A stretch of DNA of 33,973 nucleotides from an uncultured Spirochaetales bacterium (GTDB lineage Bacteria; Spirochaetota; Spirochaetia; Sphaerochaetales; Sphaerochaetaceae), in assembly GCA_944390025.1 (NCBI GenBank), contig CALXOK010000023.1, positions 1 through 33,973 on the forward strand, in the 5' to 3' direction. A model generated the notes under the pieces. The model was not told where the DNA came from, did no database searches, and worked only from the letters and a program-made list of their open reading frames with translations. This document shows positions 15,637 to 23,695 of this stretch, piece after piece; the first letter of the stretch is position 1, and each line of letters begins with the position of its first letter. Position numbers and translations under genes: made by a program.

Positions 15637-16413
15637 ATGGAATACGCACAGTTTCTTGAAAGGATTGGTCTTGACGATGAAGTGTGCACTCTTGTGCTTG
15701 AGCGTGATTTCACACCCGCAGAGCTTGAGGATGCTTTCGCAGTGATTAAGGAAGGCATCCTTCCTTATGATGCATCAGAAACCCTTGCCTCCGTATGCCG
15801 GATTGCGTACTGCATTTCTGGAAGGGAATATGAGAAAAGGGGAATCGCGGAGAGTGTCTTTGTGAACACATTTTCTGATATCTCACGCTGGGTGAAGGTT
15901 TATACAAGACACCATGACGGAGAAGCCGGATTGGATAATGTTCGCTGGATGCGCCACCATCTCACGCTCAGTCTTTTTGCCATCGGTTCTCTTCAGTACC
16001 AGATTGTAAGGGCCCCTGATGATGTCTTCTCAGTCAATCTTCATATACAGGAAGGCACAGATCTGTCGCCACAGAGCGTTGATTCATCGTTTGAAGAGGC
16101 AATGAGGTTTTTCAATGTCACAGAAATGAATGTCATGTGCCGCTCCTGGCTTCTTTCAGATAACCTCTCATCCCTGCTTGATGAAAACTCAAACATAAAG
16201 GCCTTTGCAGGCAGGTTCGAGCGTCTTGGAGACGACATGGAAAGCCGTCAGGCTGAAGAGAGAATCTTCGGCTGTGTGCTTGATGACAAAAAGGCTTATC
16301 CTCAGCGAACAAGCCTTCAGAGAAAAGCCAGAAATTTTCTCATCGAAGGAGGCCTGCTGCCTGTGACAGAAGGCCGTCTGAAGCTTCAGTCTTTCGGAAA
16401 CTTCAGCTCGTAG
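15637..16413 (+). CDS. GNAT-like acyltransferase domain protein (NAT_N/GNAT_C type)
   Basis: The 258-residue protein fits the two-domain acyltransferase family in which an N-terminal helical part (about 1-120) precedes a GNAT_C domain. The GNAT_C signature is clear: VNLHIQEGTDLS, the Ser-Phe-rich VDSSFEEAMRFF, and CRSWLLSDNLSSLLDENSNI (about 166-186), followed by a GRFE segment. The acceptor substrate is unknown. The start ATG 15637 lies directly after the glycosylase stop (tgagtgATG). The last 28 bp overlap the 3' end of rex on the opposite strand. It is probably cotranscribed with the glycosylase; no functional link is evident. Confidence 0.7.
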   Translation: MEYAQFLERIGLDDEVCTLVLERDFTPAELEDAFAVIKEGILPYDASETLASVCRIAYCISGREYEKRGIAESVFVNTFSDISRWVKVYTRHHDGEAGLDNVRWMRHHLTLSLFAIGSLQYQIVRAPDDVFSVNLHIQEGTDLSPQSVDSSFEEAMRFFNVTEMNVMCRSWLLSDNLSSLLDENSNIKAFAGRFERLGDDMESRQAEERIFGCVLDDKKAYPQRTSLQRKARNFLIEGGLLPVTEGRLKLQSFGNFSS

Positions 16414-17018
16414 AAAATCTGCTCGAGTTCAAGCCCTATGTTGATGTTGTGCACGACAGGAAGGATACCGTCTTTTGTCCGCACAGGCTTGAGTGTCACT
16501 GGTGAGAAATTCATGATGCCCGTGACACCGGCGGCAAGGAGGTTCGCATAAGTGTCTGTGGCGGATGCCTCAGGCACTGTGATGATGGCGACTGAAACCT
16601 TCATCGCGCTGACGACTTCCTCAAGCCTGGACATAGGGTAGACCGGTATCGGCTGGGATGGGTCTGAATAGACAATCGGGTCGTTGTCAAAGCCGGCAGC
16701 GATTCTTATGCCGTCAGATTCGAAGCCAGAGTAATGCATTAAAGCCTTTCCGATGCGGCCGCAGCCGACAACTATGACATTCTGCTCGTCTCCCTTGCCG
16801 AGAATGGTCCCGATTTTCTCAATCAGGTCGGTTATCTCATAGCCTCCGCGCTTCTGTCCATGAAGCTCAAGCTGGGAGAAATCCTTGCGCACGACAGCGG
16901 CGCTGACACCTGCCGCGTCTGCGAGGTTATGTGCGAAAACTTTCTCAAGACCGATTGTTCTGAGCCTGTTCAGCGCACGGTAATAGCGTGTAACTCTGAT
17001 AAGCATGTCATTATTCAT
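16386..17018 (-). CDS. rex: Redox-sensing transcriptional repressor Rex
   Basis: Rex senses the NADH/NAD+ ratio and represses fermentative and hydrogenase genes when NAD+ is high. The 210 residues show an N-terminal winged helix (about 5-75, including VSAAVVRKDFSQL with RKDF typical of Rex) and a Rossmann domain with GCGRIGKAL and the dimer-exchange helix near the C-terminus. The ATG at 17018 has an AGGTGA site; a GTG at 17030 would add four residues. Rex is divergent from the hydrogenase operon, and a Rex-box-like sequence lies 18 bp upstream of its start, which suggests autoregulation and control of hnd. Confidence 0.93.
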   Translation of the reverse strand: MNNDMLIRVTRYYRALNRLRTIGLEKVFAHNLADAAGVSAAVVRKDFSQLELHGQKRGGYEITDLIEKIGTILGKGDEQNVIVVGCGRIGKALMHYSGFESDGIRIAAGFDNDPIVYSDPSQPIPVYPMSRLEEVVSAMKVSVAIITVPEASATDTYANLLAAGVTGIMNFSPVTLKPVRTKDGILPVVHNINIGLELEQIFYELKFPKD

Positions 17019-17035
17019 TGTCTTTTTCACCTTTT

Positions 17036-17053
17036 ATGTGAACACCGTAACAT
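17036..17053. promoter_or_regulatory. Candidate Rex operator
   Basis: ATGTGAA, CACC, GTAACAT has the 7-4-7 layout of the Rex consensus (TTGTGAA, four bases, TTCACAA), with 11 of 14 half-site positions matching if either middle base (T or A at the redundant position) is allowed. It lies between the divergent rex and hnd starts, close to rex. Confidence 0.5.
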
Positions 17054-17114
17054 TTACTTCAAAATGATGTCAATTAATATCTTGCCGGCATTTCTACATG
17101 TGATTCCAAATGAC

Positions 17115-17130
17115 ATTATCTTCAGATAAT
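17115..17130. promoter_or_regulatory. Perfect inverted repeat upstream of the hydrogenase promoter
   Basis: ATTATCT, TC, AGATAAT is a perfect 7-bp palindrome with a 2-bp spacer, placed just before the predicted hnd -35. It does not resemble a Rex site, so a second regulator may bind here. Confidence 0.4.
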
Positions 17131-17133
17131 CCA

Positions 17134-17163
17134 TTTACAACGGGCATATTTTTTTATTACTAT
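17134..17163 (+). promoter_or_regulatory. Promoter of the hydrogenase operon
   Basis: TTTACA (17134-17139) and TACTAT (17158-17163) are 18 bp apart; the leader then carries a strong ribosome binding site AGGAGG (17181-17186) 5 nt before the hndA ATG at 17192. Confidence 0.5.
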
Positions 17164-17191
17164 AGCTCTATCTGACAAATAGGAGGAGTTG

Positions 17192-17656
17192 ATGTCACAG
17201 AATCTTTTTTCTGATGATCTGCTCAGTTTTATTGATGAGTGGAAAGATAAGCCAGGCAATCTGATCATGGTTCTTCACAGAGTCCAGTCAGAAGTCGGCT
17301 ATATTTCCCGCGAGGCTGCAGATGAAGTCTCACGTCTTCTTGACGTGCCTCTTGCAACCATCTGGGGAGTTGTGACTTTCTACCATTTCTTTAAGCTGAC
17401 AAAGCCGGGCAAGTACAATATTCAGGTCTGCCTCGGAACAGCCTGCTACCTGAAAGGCGGGGATATCATTGTTGAGGAACTCGAAAAGCTCAAGGGTCTT
17501 AAGGTTGACAGCCTTACTGAGGACGGCCTTTTCTCTCTGCAGGCAGTGCGTTGTGTAGGCTGCTGCGGACTTGCACCTGTCATGACAATCGGCGGAGAGG
17601 TTTTCGGAAAGGTCTCCAAGGACCAGATTCCTGGTATCCTTGACAAGTTCAGCTGA
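17192..17656 (+). CDS. hndA: [FeFe] hydrogenase subunit A (NuoE-like, thioredoxin-fold [2Fe-2S])
   Basis: A 154-residue NuoE-like subunit that carries one [2Fe-2S] cluster and passes electrons within the NAD(P)-linked hydrogenase complex. The four ligands have the family spacing: CLGTAC (Cys80, Cys85) and CVGCC (Cys121, Cys125). The helical N-terminus (about 1-75) includes GYISREAADEVSRLLDVP and VVTFYHFF, typical of NuoE/HndA. Start ATG 17192 with AGGAGG; a TTG at 17189 is less likely. First gene of the operon; it overlaps the following ATPase gene by one base (TGATG). Confidence 0.93.
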   Translation: MSQNLFSDDLLSFIDEWKDKPGNLIMVLHRVQSEVGYISREAADEVSRLLDVPLATIWGVVTFYHFFKLTKPGKYNIQVCLGTACYLKGGDIIVEELEKLKGLKVDSLTEDGLFSLQAVRCVGCCGLAPVMTIGGEVFGKVSKDQIPGILDKFS

Positions 17657-18132
17657 TGGATGCGCCGGATTTTCTCTATGAGGGTGTGAAGAACAGCATT
17701 GAAGCCGGATGCACAGAGATTGATGCAATTGTCAGGTTGTCAGACCGGATTAAGGTCACGCTTGCTGACAACGGCAGTGCAGAAAGCCTTGCCTGTGCTT
17801 TTGAAGAAGGCGTCTCATCCAGAGGAGAAGGCAGGGGAAAGGGACTTTTCCTGCTGAAGCGGGAGTGCCCGGATGCAGAGCTGAAGAGAGCAGCTGGAAA
17901 GACAGTGCTTTCATTCAGCTTTCCAGAACAGGAATGCAGATGGAGCCAGACTCTTGCATTTATCTTCTCGCTGTGCCAGTCACATGGCGTGAGATTCACG
18001 GCGGATATGGACGGCAGGGTAATCAGGCAGGAAGAGGTGGAATCCAGATACGGGAATCTCTCAAATGCCCTTACTCTGGCACTCATGAAGAGGGAGTTCG
18101 GACTTTACGATAAAGGAGTTGAGAAGGAGTAG
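17656..18132 (+). CDS. GHKL-fold (histidine-kinase/anti-sigma-like) ATP-binding protein in the hydrogenase operon
   Basis: A 158-residue protein whose first about 95 residues are a compact GHKL ATPase domain: the N-box LYEGVKNSIEAG (Glu9, Asn13), the Mg/ATP motif ADNG (Asp38) and the glycine-rich lid SSRGEGRGKGLFLLK (54-68). No HisKA domain, phosphoacceptor His or membrane segment is visible, so it is not a conventional sensor kinase. The C-terminal about 60 residues are unassigned. Comparable small ATP-binding genes occur in hydrogenase operons of other anaerobes, with unproven function; roles in phosphorylation, assembly or anti-sigma control are possible. Translation is coupled to hndA by a one-base overlap, and hndB starts 3 bp after its stop. 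Confidence 0.75.
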   Translation: MDAPDFLYEGVKNSIEAGCTEIDAIVRLSDRIKVTLADNGSAESLACAFEEGVSSRGEGRGKGLFLLKRECPDAELKRAAGKTVLSFSFPEQECRWSQTLAFIFSLCQSHGVRFTADMDGRVIRQEEVESRYGNLSNALTLALMKREFGLYDKGVEKE

Positions 18133-18135
18133 ATT

Positions 18136-18510
18136 ATGGCAAAACTGTCATTGGAAGAACTCAGGGCCTTGCGTGACAAGGAAAGCGCGAGACTGGAGAA
18201 GCGTGAGATTCATGGAAAGAACGTGCATGTAGTCGTTGCCATGGGCACATGTGGAATCCAGGCCGGTGCGAAGGTCACGCTCAACAGCATCGTTGATGAG
18301 ATTGAGGCAAAGGGTCTGAAGAATGTGATAGTCACACAGTCAGGATGTCTTGGAAAGTGTGACATGGAACCGGTTGTTGAGGTGTACAGCCCTGAGACAG
18401 GCGCTGTCGCATACGGCAAGGTGGATGCAAAACTTGCAAAGCAGATTGTGGATGAGCACATCATCGGCGGCAAGGTTCTGAAGGACCACCAGATTAAACT
18501 GGAGGCTTGA
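18136..18510 (+). CDS. hndB: [FeFe] hydrogenase subunit B (thioredoxin-like ferredoxin, HndB)
   Basis: A 124-residue thioredoxin-like ferredoxin of the HndB family. The family motifs VVVAMGTCGIQAGA (Cys39) and TQSGCLGKCDMEP (Cys71, Cys75) are present. Only three cysteines sit in the cluster motifs, one fewer than the four of NuoE-type proteins; I believe this is usual for HndB, but it leaves cluster ligation uncertain. It should assist electron transfer between the NADH module and the hydrogenase. Starts 3 bp after the ATPase gene; hndC follows after one base. Confidence 0.88.
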   Translation: MAKLSLEELRALRDKESARLEKREIHGKNVHVVVAMGTCGIQAGAKVTLNSIVDEIEAKGLKNVIVTQSGCLGKCDMEPVVEVYSPETGAVAYGKVDAKLAKQIVDEHIIGGKVLKDHQIKLEA

Positions 18511-18511
18511 G

Positions 18512-20299
18512 ATGGGATTCAAGAACTATATTCTGGTCTGCGGCGGTACAGGATGTGAATCGTCAAAGTCCGATTTGATTTACAAGACACTCATTGAGGA
18601 GGCAAAGGCTCAGGGAGTCGCCGATCAGGTTCAGGTCATCAAGACCGGCTGTTTCGGCTTCTGTGAGCAGGGCCCGATTGTGAAGGTCCTTCCTGAGGAT
18701 TCCTTCTACGTCAAGGTCAAGCCTGAAGATGCCAGGGAGCTTATCAGCGAGCATGTCATAAAGGGACGTGAAGTCACACGCCTTTTGTACAACAAGACTC
18801 CGAAAAAGCCTCTTGAGCAGGTTGAGGATATCCAGTTCTATCAGAAGCAGCTTCGCATCGTTCTGAGAAACTGCGGTGTCATCGATCCTGAGAACATTGA
18901 TGACTATATCGCAAACGACGGCTATGTCGCCCTTGAGAAGGCCCTCTTTGACATGAGTGAGGATGACATCATCGAGGAAGTGAAGAAGTCAGGACTGCGC
19001 GGACGCGGCGGTGCCGGCTTCCCGACCTGGATGAAGTGGAACTTCACGAAGCAGGCTGAAGGCGATGTGAAATACGTTGTCTGCAATGCCGATGAAGGAG
19101 ACCCGGGTGCATACATGGACCGCTCCACACTGGAAGGCGATCCGCATTCCGTGCTTGAGGCCATGACAATCTGCGGTAAAGCAATCGGAGCTCATCAGGG
19201 TTATATCTACATCCGTGCGGAGTACCCGCTTGCAATTCACCGTCTTGAGATTGCAATGAAGCAGGCCCGTGAGTACGGACTTCTTGGAAAGAACATCCTC
19301 GGTTCCGGCTTTGACTACGATATCGAAATCCGCCTTGGTGCAGGTGCTTTCGTCTGCGGTGAGGAGACAGCCCTCCTGCAGTCAATCGAAGGACACCGCG
19401 GCATGCCTCAGCCCCGTCCGCCATTCCCGGCAGTCAAGGGACTGTGGGGCAAGCCGACTGTCATCAACAATGTCGAGACATGGGCAAATATCCCTGTAAT
19501 CATTGCAAAGGGCGGTGATGAGTTCGCCAAGGTCGGTACTGCCGACAGCCATGGAACAAAGGTCTTCGCACTTACAGGAAAGGTCTGCAACTCCGGTCTT
19601 GTCGAGGTTCCGATGGGAACGACACTGCGTGAAATCGTCTTCGATATCGGAGGCGGAATCGCAAACGGACGCAAGTTCAAGGCTGTCCAGACAGGCGGTC
19701 CTTCCGGCGGTGTCATCACAGAGGAAAACCTTGACACCCCGATTGACTTCGGCGGTCTTCAGAGAATCGGCTCGATGATGGGCTCCGGCGGTATGATTGT
19801 CATGGACGACAGTGACTGTATCGTCGATGTCGCGAAGTTCTATCTTGAATTCACACGTGATGAGTCATGCGGAAAGTGCTTCCCCTGCCGTATCGGCGGA
19901 AAGAGCCTTTACAACCTGCTTGACAAGATCACAATCGGAAACGGTACAGAAGAGGACATTGAAGAGCTCAAGACCATCGCCCATGCAATGCAGAAAGGCT
20001 CACTGTGTGCTCTCGGTCAGACAGCACCGAACCCGGTCCTGTCCACGCTCAGGTACTTCCCTGAGGAGTATGAAGCCCATATCAGGGACAAGAAGTGTCC
20101 TGCAGGAAAGTGCAAGAAGCTCATCAGATACCAGATTGACCCGAACAAGTGCATCGGATGTACGGCATGTTCCAGAAAGTGTCCTGTCGGAGCGATTTCC
20201 GGTGAGCTCAAGAAGCCGCATTCAATCAACCAGAGCGCATGTATCAAGTGCGGTGTCTGCCGCCAGACATGCAAGTTCTCGGCAATCACAGTCGAGTAG
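18512..20299 (+). CDS. hndC: [FeFe] hydrogenase subunit C (NuoF-like, NAD(P)H/FMN binding)
   Basis: A 595-residue NuoF-like flavoprotein that oxidises NAD(P)H or reduces NAD(P)+. Order of domains: N-terminal [2Fe-2S] thioredoxin-like domain (Cys10, 15, 47, 51); NADH/FMN domain with GRGGAGFPTWMKW (from residue 164) and CNADEGDPGAYMDR; SLBB domain; a [4Fe-4S] site with SCGKCFPCR (Cys453, 456, 459) plus a later Cys in GSLCALGQTAPNP; and two C-terminal ferredoxin-type clusters (CIGCTACSRKCP and CIKCGVCRQTCK). The extra N- and C-terminal clusters are those of bifurcating HydB/HndC proteins. Whether the enzyme bifurcates with ferredoxin cannot be decided from sequence alone. Confidence 0.95.
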   Translation: MGFKNYILVCGGTGCESSKSDLIYKTLIEEAKAQGVADQVQVIKTGCFGFCEQGPIVKVLPEDSFYVKVKPEDARELISEHVIKGREVTRLLYNKTPKKPLEQVEDIQFYQKQLRIVLRNCGVIDPENIDDYIANDGYVALEKALFDMSEDDIIEEVKKSGLRGRGGAGFPTWMKWNFTKQAEGDVKYVVCNADEGDPGAYMDRSTLEGDPHSVLEAMTICGKAIGAHQGYIYIRAEYPLAIHRLEIAMKQAREYGLLGKNILGSGFDYDIEIRLGAGAFVCGEETALLQSIEGHRGMPQPRPPFPAVKGLWGKPTVINNVETWANIPVIIAKGGDEFAKVGTADSHGTKVFALTGKVCNSGLVEVPMGTTLREIVFDIGGGIANGRKFKAVQTGGPSGGVITEENLDTPIDFGGLQRIGSMMGSGGMIVMDDSDCIVDVAKFYLEFTRDESCGKCFPCRIGGKSLYNLLDKITIGNGTEEDIEELKTIAHAMQKGSLCALGQTAPNPVLSTLRYFPEEYEAHIRDKKCPAGKCKKLIRYQIDPNKCIGCTACSRKCPVGAISGELKKPHSINQSACIKCGVCRQTCKFSAITVE

Positions 20300-20313
20300 G
20301 AGGTAGTGAAGAT

Positions 20314-22062
20314 ATGTTAGTACATTTGACAATACAGGGTATTGAGGTGGCTGTGGAGCAGGGCTCAACAGTGCTTGAGGCCGCCCTCAAGGCTGGCATC
20401 AGGGTTCCCACCCTCTGCTACCACCCCGACTTGAAGCCATTCGGTTCCTGCGGCCTTTGCATCTGCAAGCAGGAAGGATCTGCCAAGATCATCAGGGCAT
20501 GTGCGACTCCGGTCGCAGAGGGCATGAGAATCATCACTCATGACAATGAGCTTTATGAGGTCAGAAAGACCATCCTCGAGCTTATCATGAGCACACACCC
20601 GGCAAGCTGTCTGACATGTGTCAGAAACAACAAGTGTGAGCTCCAGAAGCTCTGTGTCGAGTATGGAATCCGTGAGCAGCCTTTCGAGACAAGAATCAAG
20701 GAGCTTCCGAAAGACAAGTCCACTAAGGCAATCGTTCTTGATCCCAGCAAGTGCATCAAGTGCGGACGCTGTGTACAGGTCTGCCAGAGCCTTCAGGGTG
20801 TCTACGCCCTTGAGTTCATCGGACGCGGGGACTCAACCCAGATGTGCCCTGCAGCCGCTCTTCCGCTTAATGACAGCCCGTGTATCAAGTGCGGCCAGTG
20901 TGCGACACACTGTCCTGTCGGCGCCATCTACGAGCTGGATGAGGGAGGTGTCTTCCTTCACGAGGCCGCTGCAAGCGAGAAGGTCGTTGCAGTCCAGATT
21001 GCACCTGCAGTGCGTGTCGCCCTTGGTGAGGAGTTCGGTTTCAAGCCGGGTGAACTCACTACAGGCAAGATTTACACAGCCCTCCGCCGTCTGGGTGCGG
21101 ACTATGTCTTCGACACCAACTTCGGCGCTGACATGACAATCATGGAAGAGGGAAGCGAGCTTGTTAAGAGAGTGAAGGAGAACGGTGTCCTCCCTCAGCT
21201 CACATCCTGCTGCCCCGGATGGATTGACTATGTGACCAAGTATTATCCTGATCTCATCGAGAATCTTTCCTCAGCAAAGAGCCCGATGATGATGCAGGGA
21301 GCAATCACAAAGACCTACTGGGCTGAGAAGATGAACATTGATCCGGCAAAGGTCTATTCAGTGGCTATCATGCCATGTACTGCGAAGAAGACAGAAATCC
21401 ACAGGGATGAACACATGAGAAGCAGCGGCTATGATGACGTTGACCTCGTTCTCACGACACGTGAGCTTGCACGTATCATCCGCCAGTACGGAATCGACTT
21501 CGCGGCACTTCCTGAAAGTGAGGCGGACAGCCCGATTGGAGAGTATTCCGGAGCTGCGACCATCTTCGGCGTCACCGGCGGTGTCATGGAAGCTGCTGTC
21601 AGAACGGCTTACAACCTGATTTCAGGCAAGGAGCTTTCCGATCCGGATATCATGACAGTGCGCGGCAACGGGGAATTCCGTCATGGTGCCATCGATGTCG
21701 ACGGCAAGGCCACCCTCCGCTTTGGTGTTGTCCATGGCATGGGCAATGCAAAGCAGCTTCTGGATGAGATCAGGGCTGCAAAACAGAAGGGCGAAAGAGC
21801 TCCTTACGAGTTCATTGAGATCATGGCCTGCCGCGGCGGCTGTATCGCCGGCGGCGGACAGCCACTCGGCACTGATGATGAAGTCAGGTCCAAGAGAACA
21901 AGCGGTTCCTACACTGACGACAAGAAAGCCAAGATCCGCTGCAGTCATCAGAACCCGTCTGTCATCAAGGCATATGAAGAGTTCTTCGGCCAGCCTCTCA
22001 GTGAAAAGGCTCACCACCTGCTTCACACCGAGTACAAGGAAGTTCCTGTTTACAAGAACTGA
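20314..22062 (+). CDS. hndD: [FeFe] hydrogenase catalytic subunit (HndD, group A)
   Basis: The catalytic subunit evolves or consumes H2 at the H-cluster. In 582 residues: N-terminal [2Fe-2S] domain (Cys35, 46, 49, 63), His-Cys3 [4Fe-4S] site (His95, Cys99, Cys102, Cys108), two ferredoxin clusters (about 142-210), then the H domain with L1 TSCCPGW (297-303), L2 MPCTAKKTE (from 353) and L3 EIMACRGGCIAGGGQP (502-517). Cys300, Cys355, Cys506 and Cys510 bind the H-cluster, and Cys299 is the proton-relay cysteine; the first three numbers are the same as in Clostridium pasteurianum CpI. The ATG at 20314 follows TAGGAGG; an upstream open frame overlapping hndC is not used. The maturases HydEFG are not in this window. 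Confidence 0.96.
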   Translation: MLVHLTIQGIEVAVEQGSTVLEAALKAGIRVPTLCYHPDLKPFGSCGLCICKQEGSAKIIRACATPVAEGMRIITHDNELYEVRKTILELIMSTHPASCLTCVRNNKCELQKLCVEYGIREQPFETRIKELPKDKSTKAIVLDPSKCIKCGRCVQVCQSLQGVYALEFIGRGDSTQMCPAAALPLNDSPCIKCGQCATHCPVGAIYELDEGGVFLHEAAASEKVVAVQIAPAVRVALGEEFGFKPGELTTGKIYTALRRLGADYVFDTNFGADMTIMEEGSELVKRVKENGVLPQLTSCCPGWIDYVTKYYPDLIENLSSAKSPMMMQGAITKTYWAEKMNIDPAKVYSVAIMPCTAKKTEIHRDEHMRSSGYDDVDLVLTTRELARIIRQYGIDFAALPESEADSPIGEYSGAATIFGVTGGVMEAAVRTAYNLISGKELSDPDIMTVRGNGEFRHGAIDVDGKATLRFGVVHGMGNAKQLLDEIRAAKQKGERAPYEFIEIMACRGGCIAGGGQPLGTDDEVRSKRTSGSYTDDKKAKIRCSHQNPSVIKAYEEFFGQPLSEKAHHLLHTEYKEVPVYKN

Positions 22063-22083
22063 CAGACCAGAAGCATCATTCAG

Positions 22084-22116
22084 CAGGGCCGGGCAGCGAT
22101 GTCCGGCTCTGTTTTT
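22084..22116 (+). terminator. Intrinsic terminator of the hydrogenase operon
   Basis: CAGGGCCGG (22084-22092) pairs with CCGGCTCTG (22103-22111), with one G-T pair and a 10-nt loop, followed by TTTTT (22112-22116). It lies 22 bp after the hndD stop. Confidence 0.85.
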
Positions 22117-22177
22117 ACGTCCGTATATATGTTTTTTTCCTGAAGAACAGAGACTATTTCGCTGTGATGCATTGCCG

Positions 22178-22191
22178 TTCTGACCTCAGAA
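22178..22191. promoter_or_regulatory. Perfect inverted repeat upstream of the efflux operon
   Basis: TTCTGA, CC, TCAGAA is a perfect 6-bp palindrome 68 bp before the tolC-like start. GGTCAG (22203-22208) downstream complements CTGACC inside the palindrome, so an alternative hairpin is possible. It could be the operator of this operon. Confidence 0.35.
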
Positions 22192-22258
22192 ATATTAAAT
22201 TGGTCAGTGGATTCAGACTTTTAAATCAATTCGTGAGCAAGTCTTTTGGAGTATATCT

Positions 22259-23677
22259 ATGAAAAGAGTAACCTCAGTTGCATTGCTTCTGATATTATGC
22301 GCGGCTTTTGTCTTCGCCACTCCCTATGAGGAGATACTGCAGAAAGCAATGGCCAACAGTCCTGATATGCAGAACAACGAGATTGTGTATCAGAACAGCC
22401 TGCTGACACAGCAGCAGAATGATCTGGATGATGTGCCGCAGGTGACAATAAAAACAGGAAAAGTACAGATTCCTCTGTCAGATACGACAATGACGGATAG
22501 GGGAGAAAGTAAAAGTAGCGTGTCTCTCACTCCTTCTGTTGAAGTTAAATTGAATGATGAGAAGACGACAATTGCTGCATCCTCTGATATCTCATTCACC
22601 CCTGGTGAGGAAGATTCATATTCAGTCAGTCCATATCTCTCCGCATCCCATACATTCGACCTGACAGGCTATGATGCAGACCTTTCTGCAGATCTGTCCA
22701 GTGCCCGCGCATCACTGCAGAGCGAGCAGACATACCAGAAGGCAAAACTCAATTTTGAAACACTTGTCCTTTCAAGCATAAAGGCCATCCTTCAGGCCGA
22801 ACAGTCTCTTGCCGAGACACAGTACAGCCTCACAAAGGCGGAATACAAACTTCAGAATGCACTCACTCTTGGCAGCATCGATGAGTCAAGCATGACTTAT
22901 CTTCAGATGTCCAACCAGATTGATCTTTACAAGAACACGATAGATGCCACCGAGAAGCAGATAGCCACAGCTCAGGAGCAGTACACGACCCTTACCGGTC
23001 TGGTGTGGGACGGAGTTGAGGAACTTCCTGATCCGGATCTGACGCTGAAGATGCTTGATTCAGGAAACACTGATGTCATCCTTGCTTCAATCGATGTCGA
23101 GATTGCCCGTCAGAGCGTTGAGGCAAAGAAAGCCCAGTCAAATCCTTCCAGTCTCACATTGACTGGAGGTGCCGGAACAACAATCACATCTCCTGCAAAG
23201 GCAGTCAGCGCGAATGCCGGTATTTCATACAGCAACAGCGGCTGGACTCTGGGTGCGGAAGTGAGCGGTATATTCTCAAATACCACAGATAAAATCTACC
23301 CGGCCCTGACTCTTTCAGGCACTTGGTCAAACAAGACAACAAAGAGAAGCGATGAGCTTGAGTTGCAGAAGCTGAACAATGAGCTTATAAGCGCACAGAA
23401 TTCGCTGACCGCTGCACGCACGAGCTATGTGCAGAGCGCACAGAACCTCCAGATTGATATTCTGAACTACAACTACACGCTCAGCAATCAGGCGGCCACG
23501 AAGCAGTATCTGCAGTCTAATCTTGATTACCTTGAGACAATGTATGATGCTGGCCTGTGTACGGTTGAGGAGCTTATGGATGCCCGTATGGAAGTCCAGT
23601 GGTCAGATACTGATGATGTCATCAACACAATTGACGGTCTGCTCCTGCAGATTGAAATCGAAGAGCTTAATTTATAA
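22259..23677 (+). CDS. TolC-family outer-membrane efflux protein
   Basis: A 472-residue TolC-like protein with a signal peptide (MKRVTSVALLLILCAAFVFA, 1-20), long helical stretches rich in Gln, Glu and Ala with the repeat pattern of outer-membrane efflux proteins, and two internal homologous halves. The YEEILQKAMANSPDMQ start and the C-terminal DYLETMYDAGLCTVEELMDA segment are typical of the family. A trimer would form the outer-membrane and periplasmic duct for the MacA/MacB-like pump encoded next. GGAG stands 7 nt before the ATG. First gene of the operon with the four genes downstream. Confidence 0.85.
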   Translation: MKRVTSVALLLILCAAFVFATPYEEILQKAMANSPDMQNNEIVYQNSLLTQQQNDLDDVPQVTIKTGKVQIPLSDTTMTDRGESKSSVSLTPSVEVKLNDEKTTIAASSDISFTPGEEDSYSVSPYLSASHTFDLTGYDADLSADLSSARASLQSEQTYQKAKLNFETLVLSSIKAILQAEQSLAETQYSLTKAEYKLQNALTLGSIDESSMTYLQMSNQIDLYKNTIDATEKQIATAQEQYTTLTGLVWDGVEELPDPDLTLKMLDSGNTDVILASIDVEIARQSVEAKKAQSNPSSLTLTGGAGTTITSPAKAVSANAGISYSNSGWTLGAEVSGIFSNTTDKIYPALTLSGTWSNKTTKRSDELELQKLNNELISAQNSLTAARTSYVQSAQNLQIDILNYNYTLSNQAATKQYLQSNLDYLETMYDAGLCTVEELMDARMEVQWSDTDDVINTIDGLLLQIEIEELNL

Positions 23678-23695
23678 AGAGGGAAGAAAAAGACA

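Noticed and set aside
17095..17116. A second Rex site (TGTGA...TGACA)
   Set aside because: The spacing is one base too long and the half-sites match poorly.
22120..22258. A sigma-54 promoter in front of the tolC-like gene
   Set aside because: The best TTGC (22172-22175) has no GG dinucleotide at the correct -24 distance.
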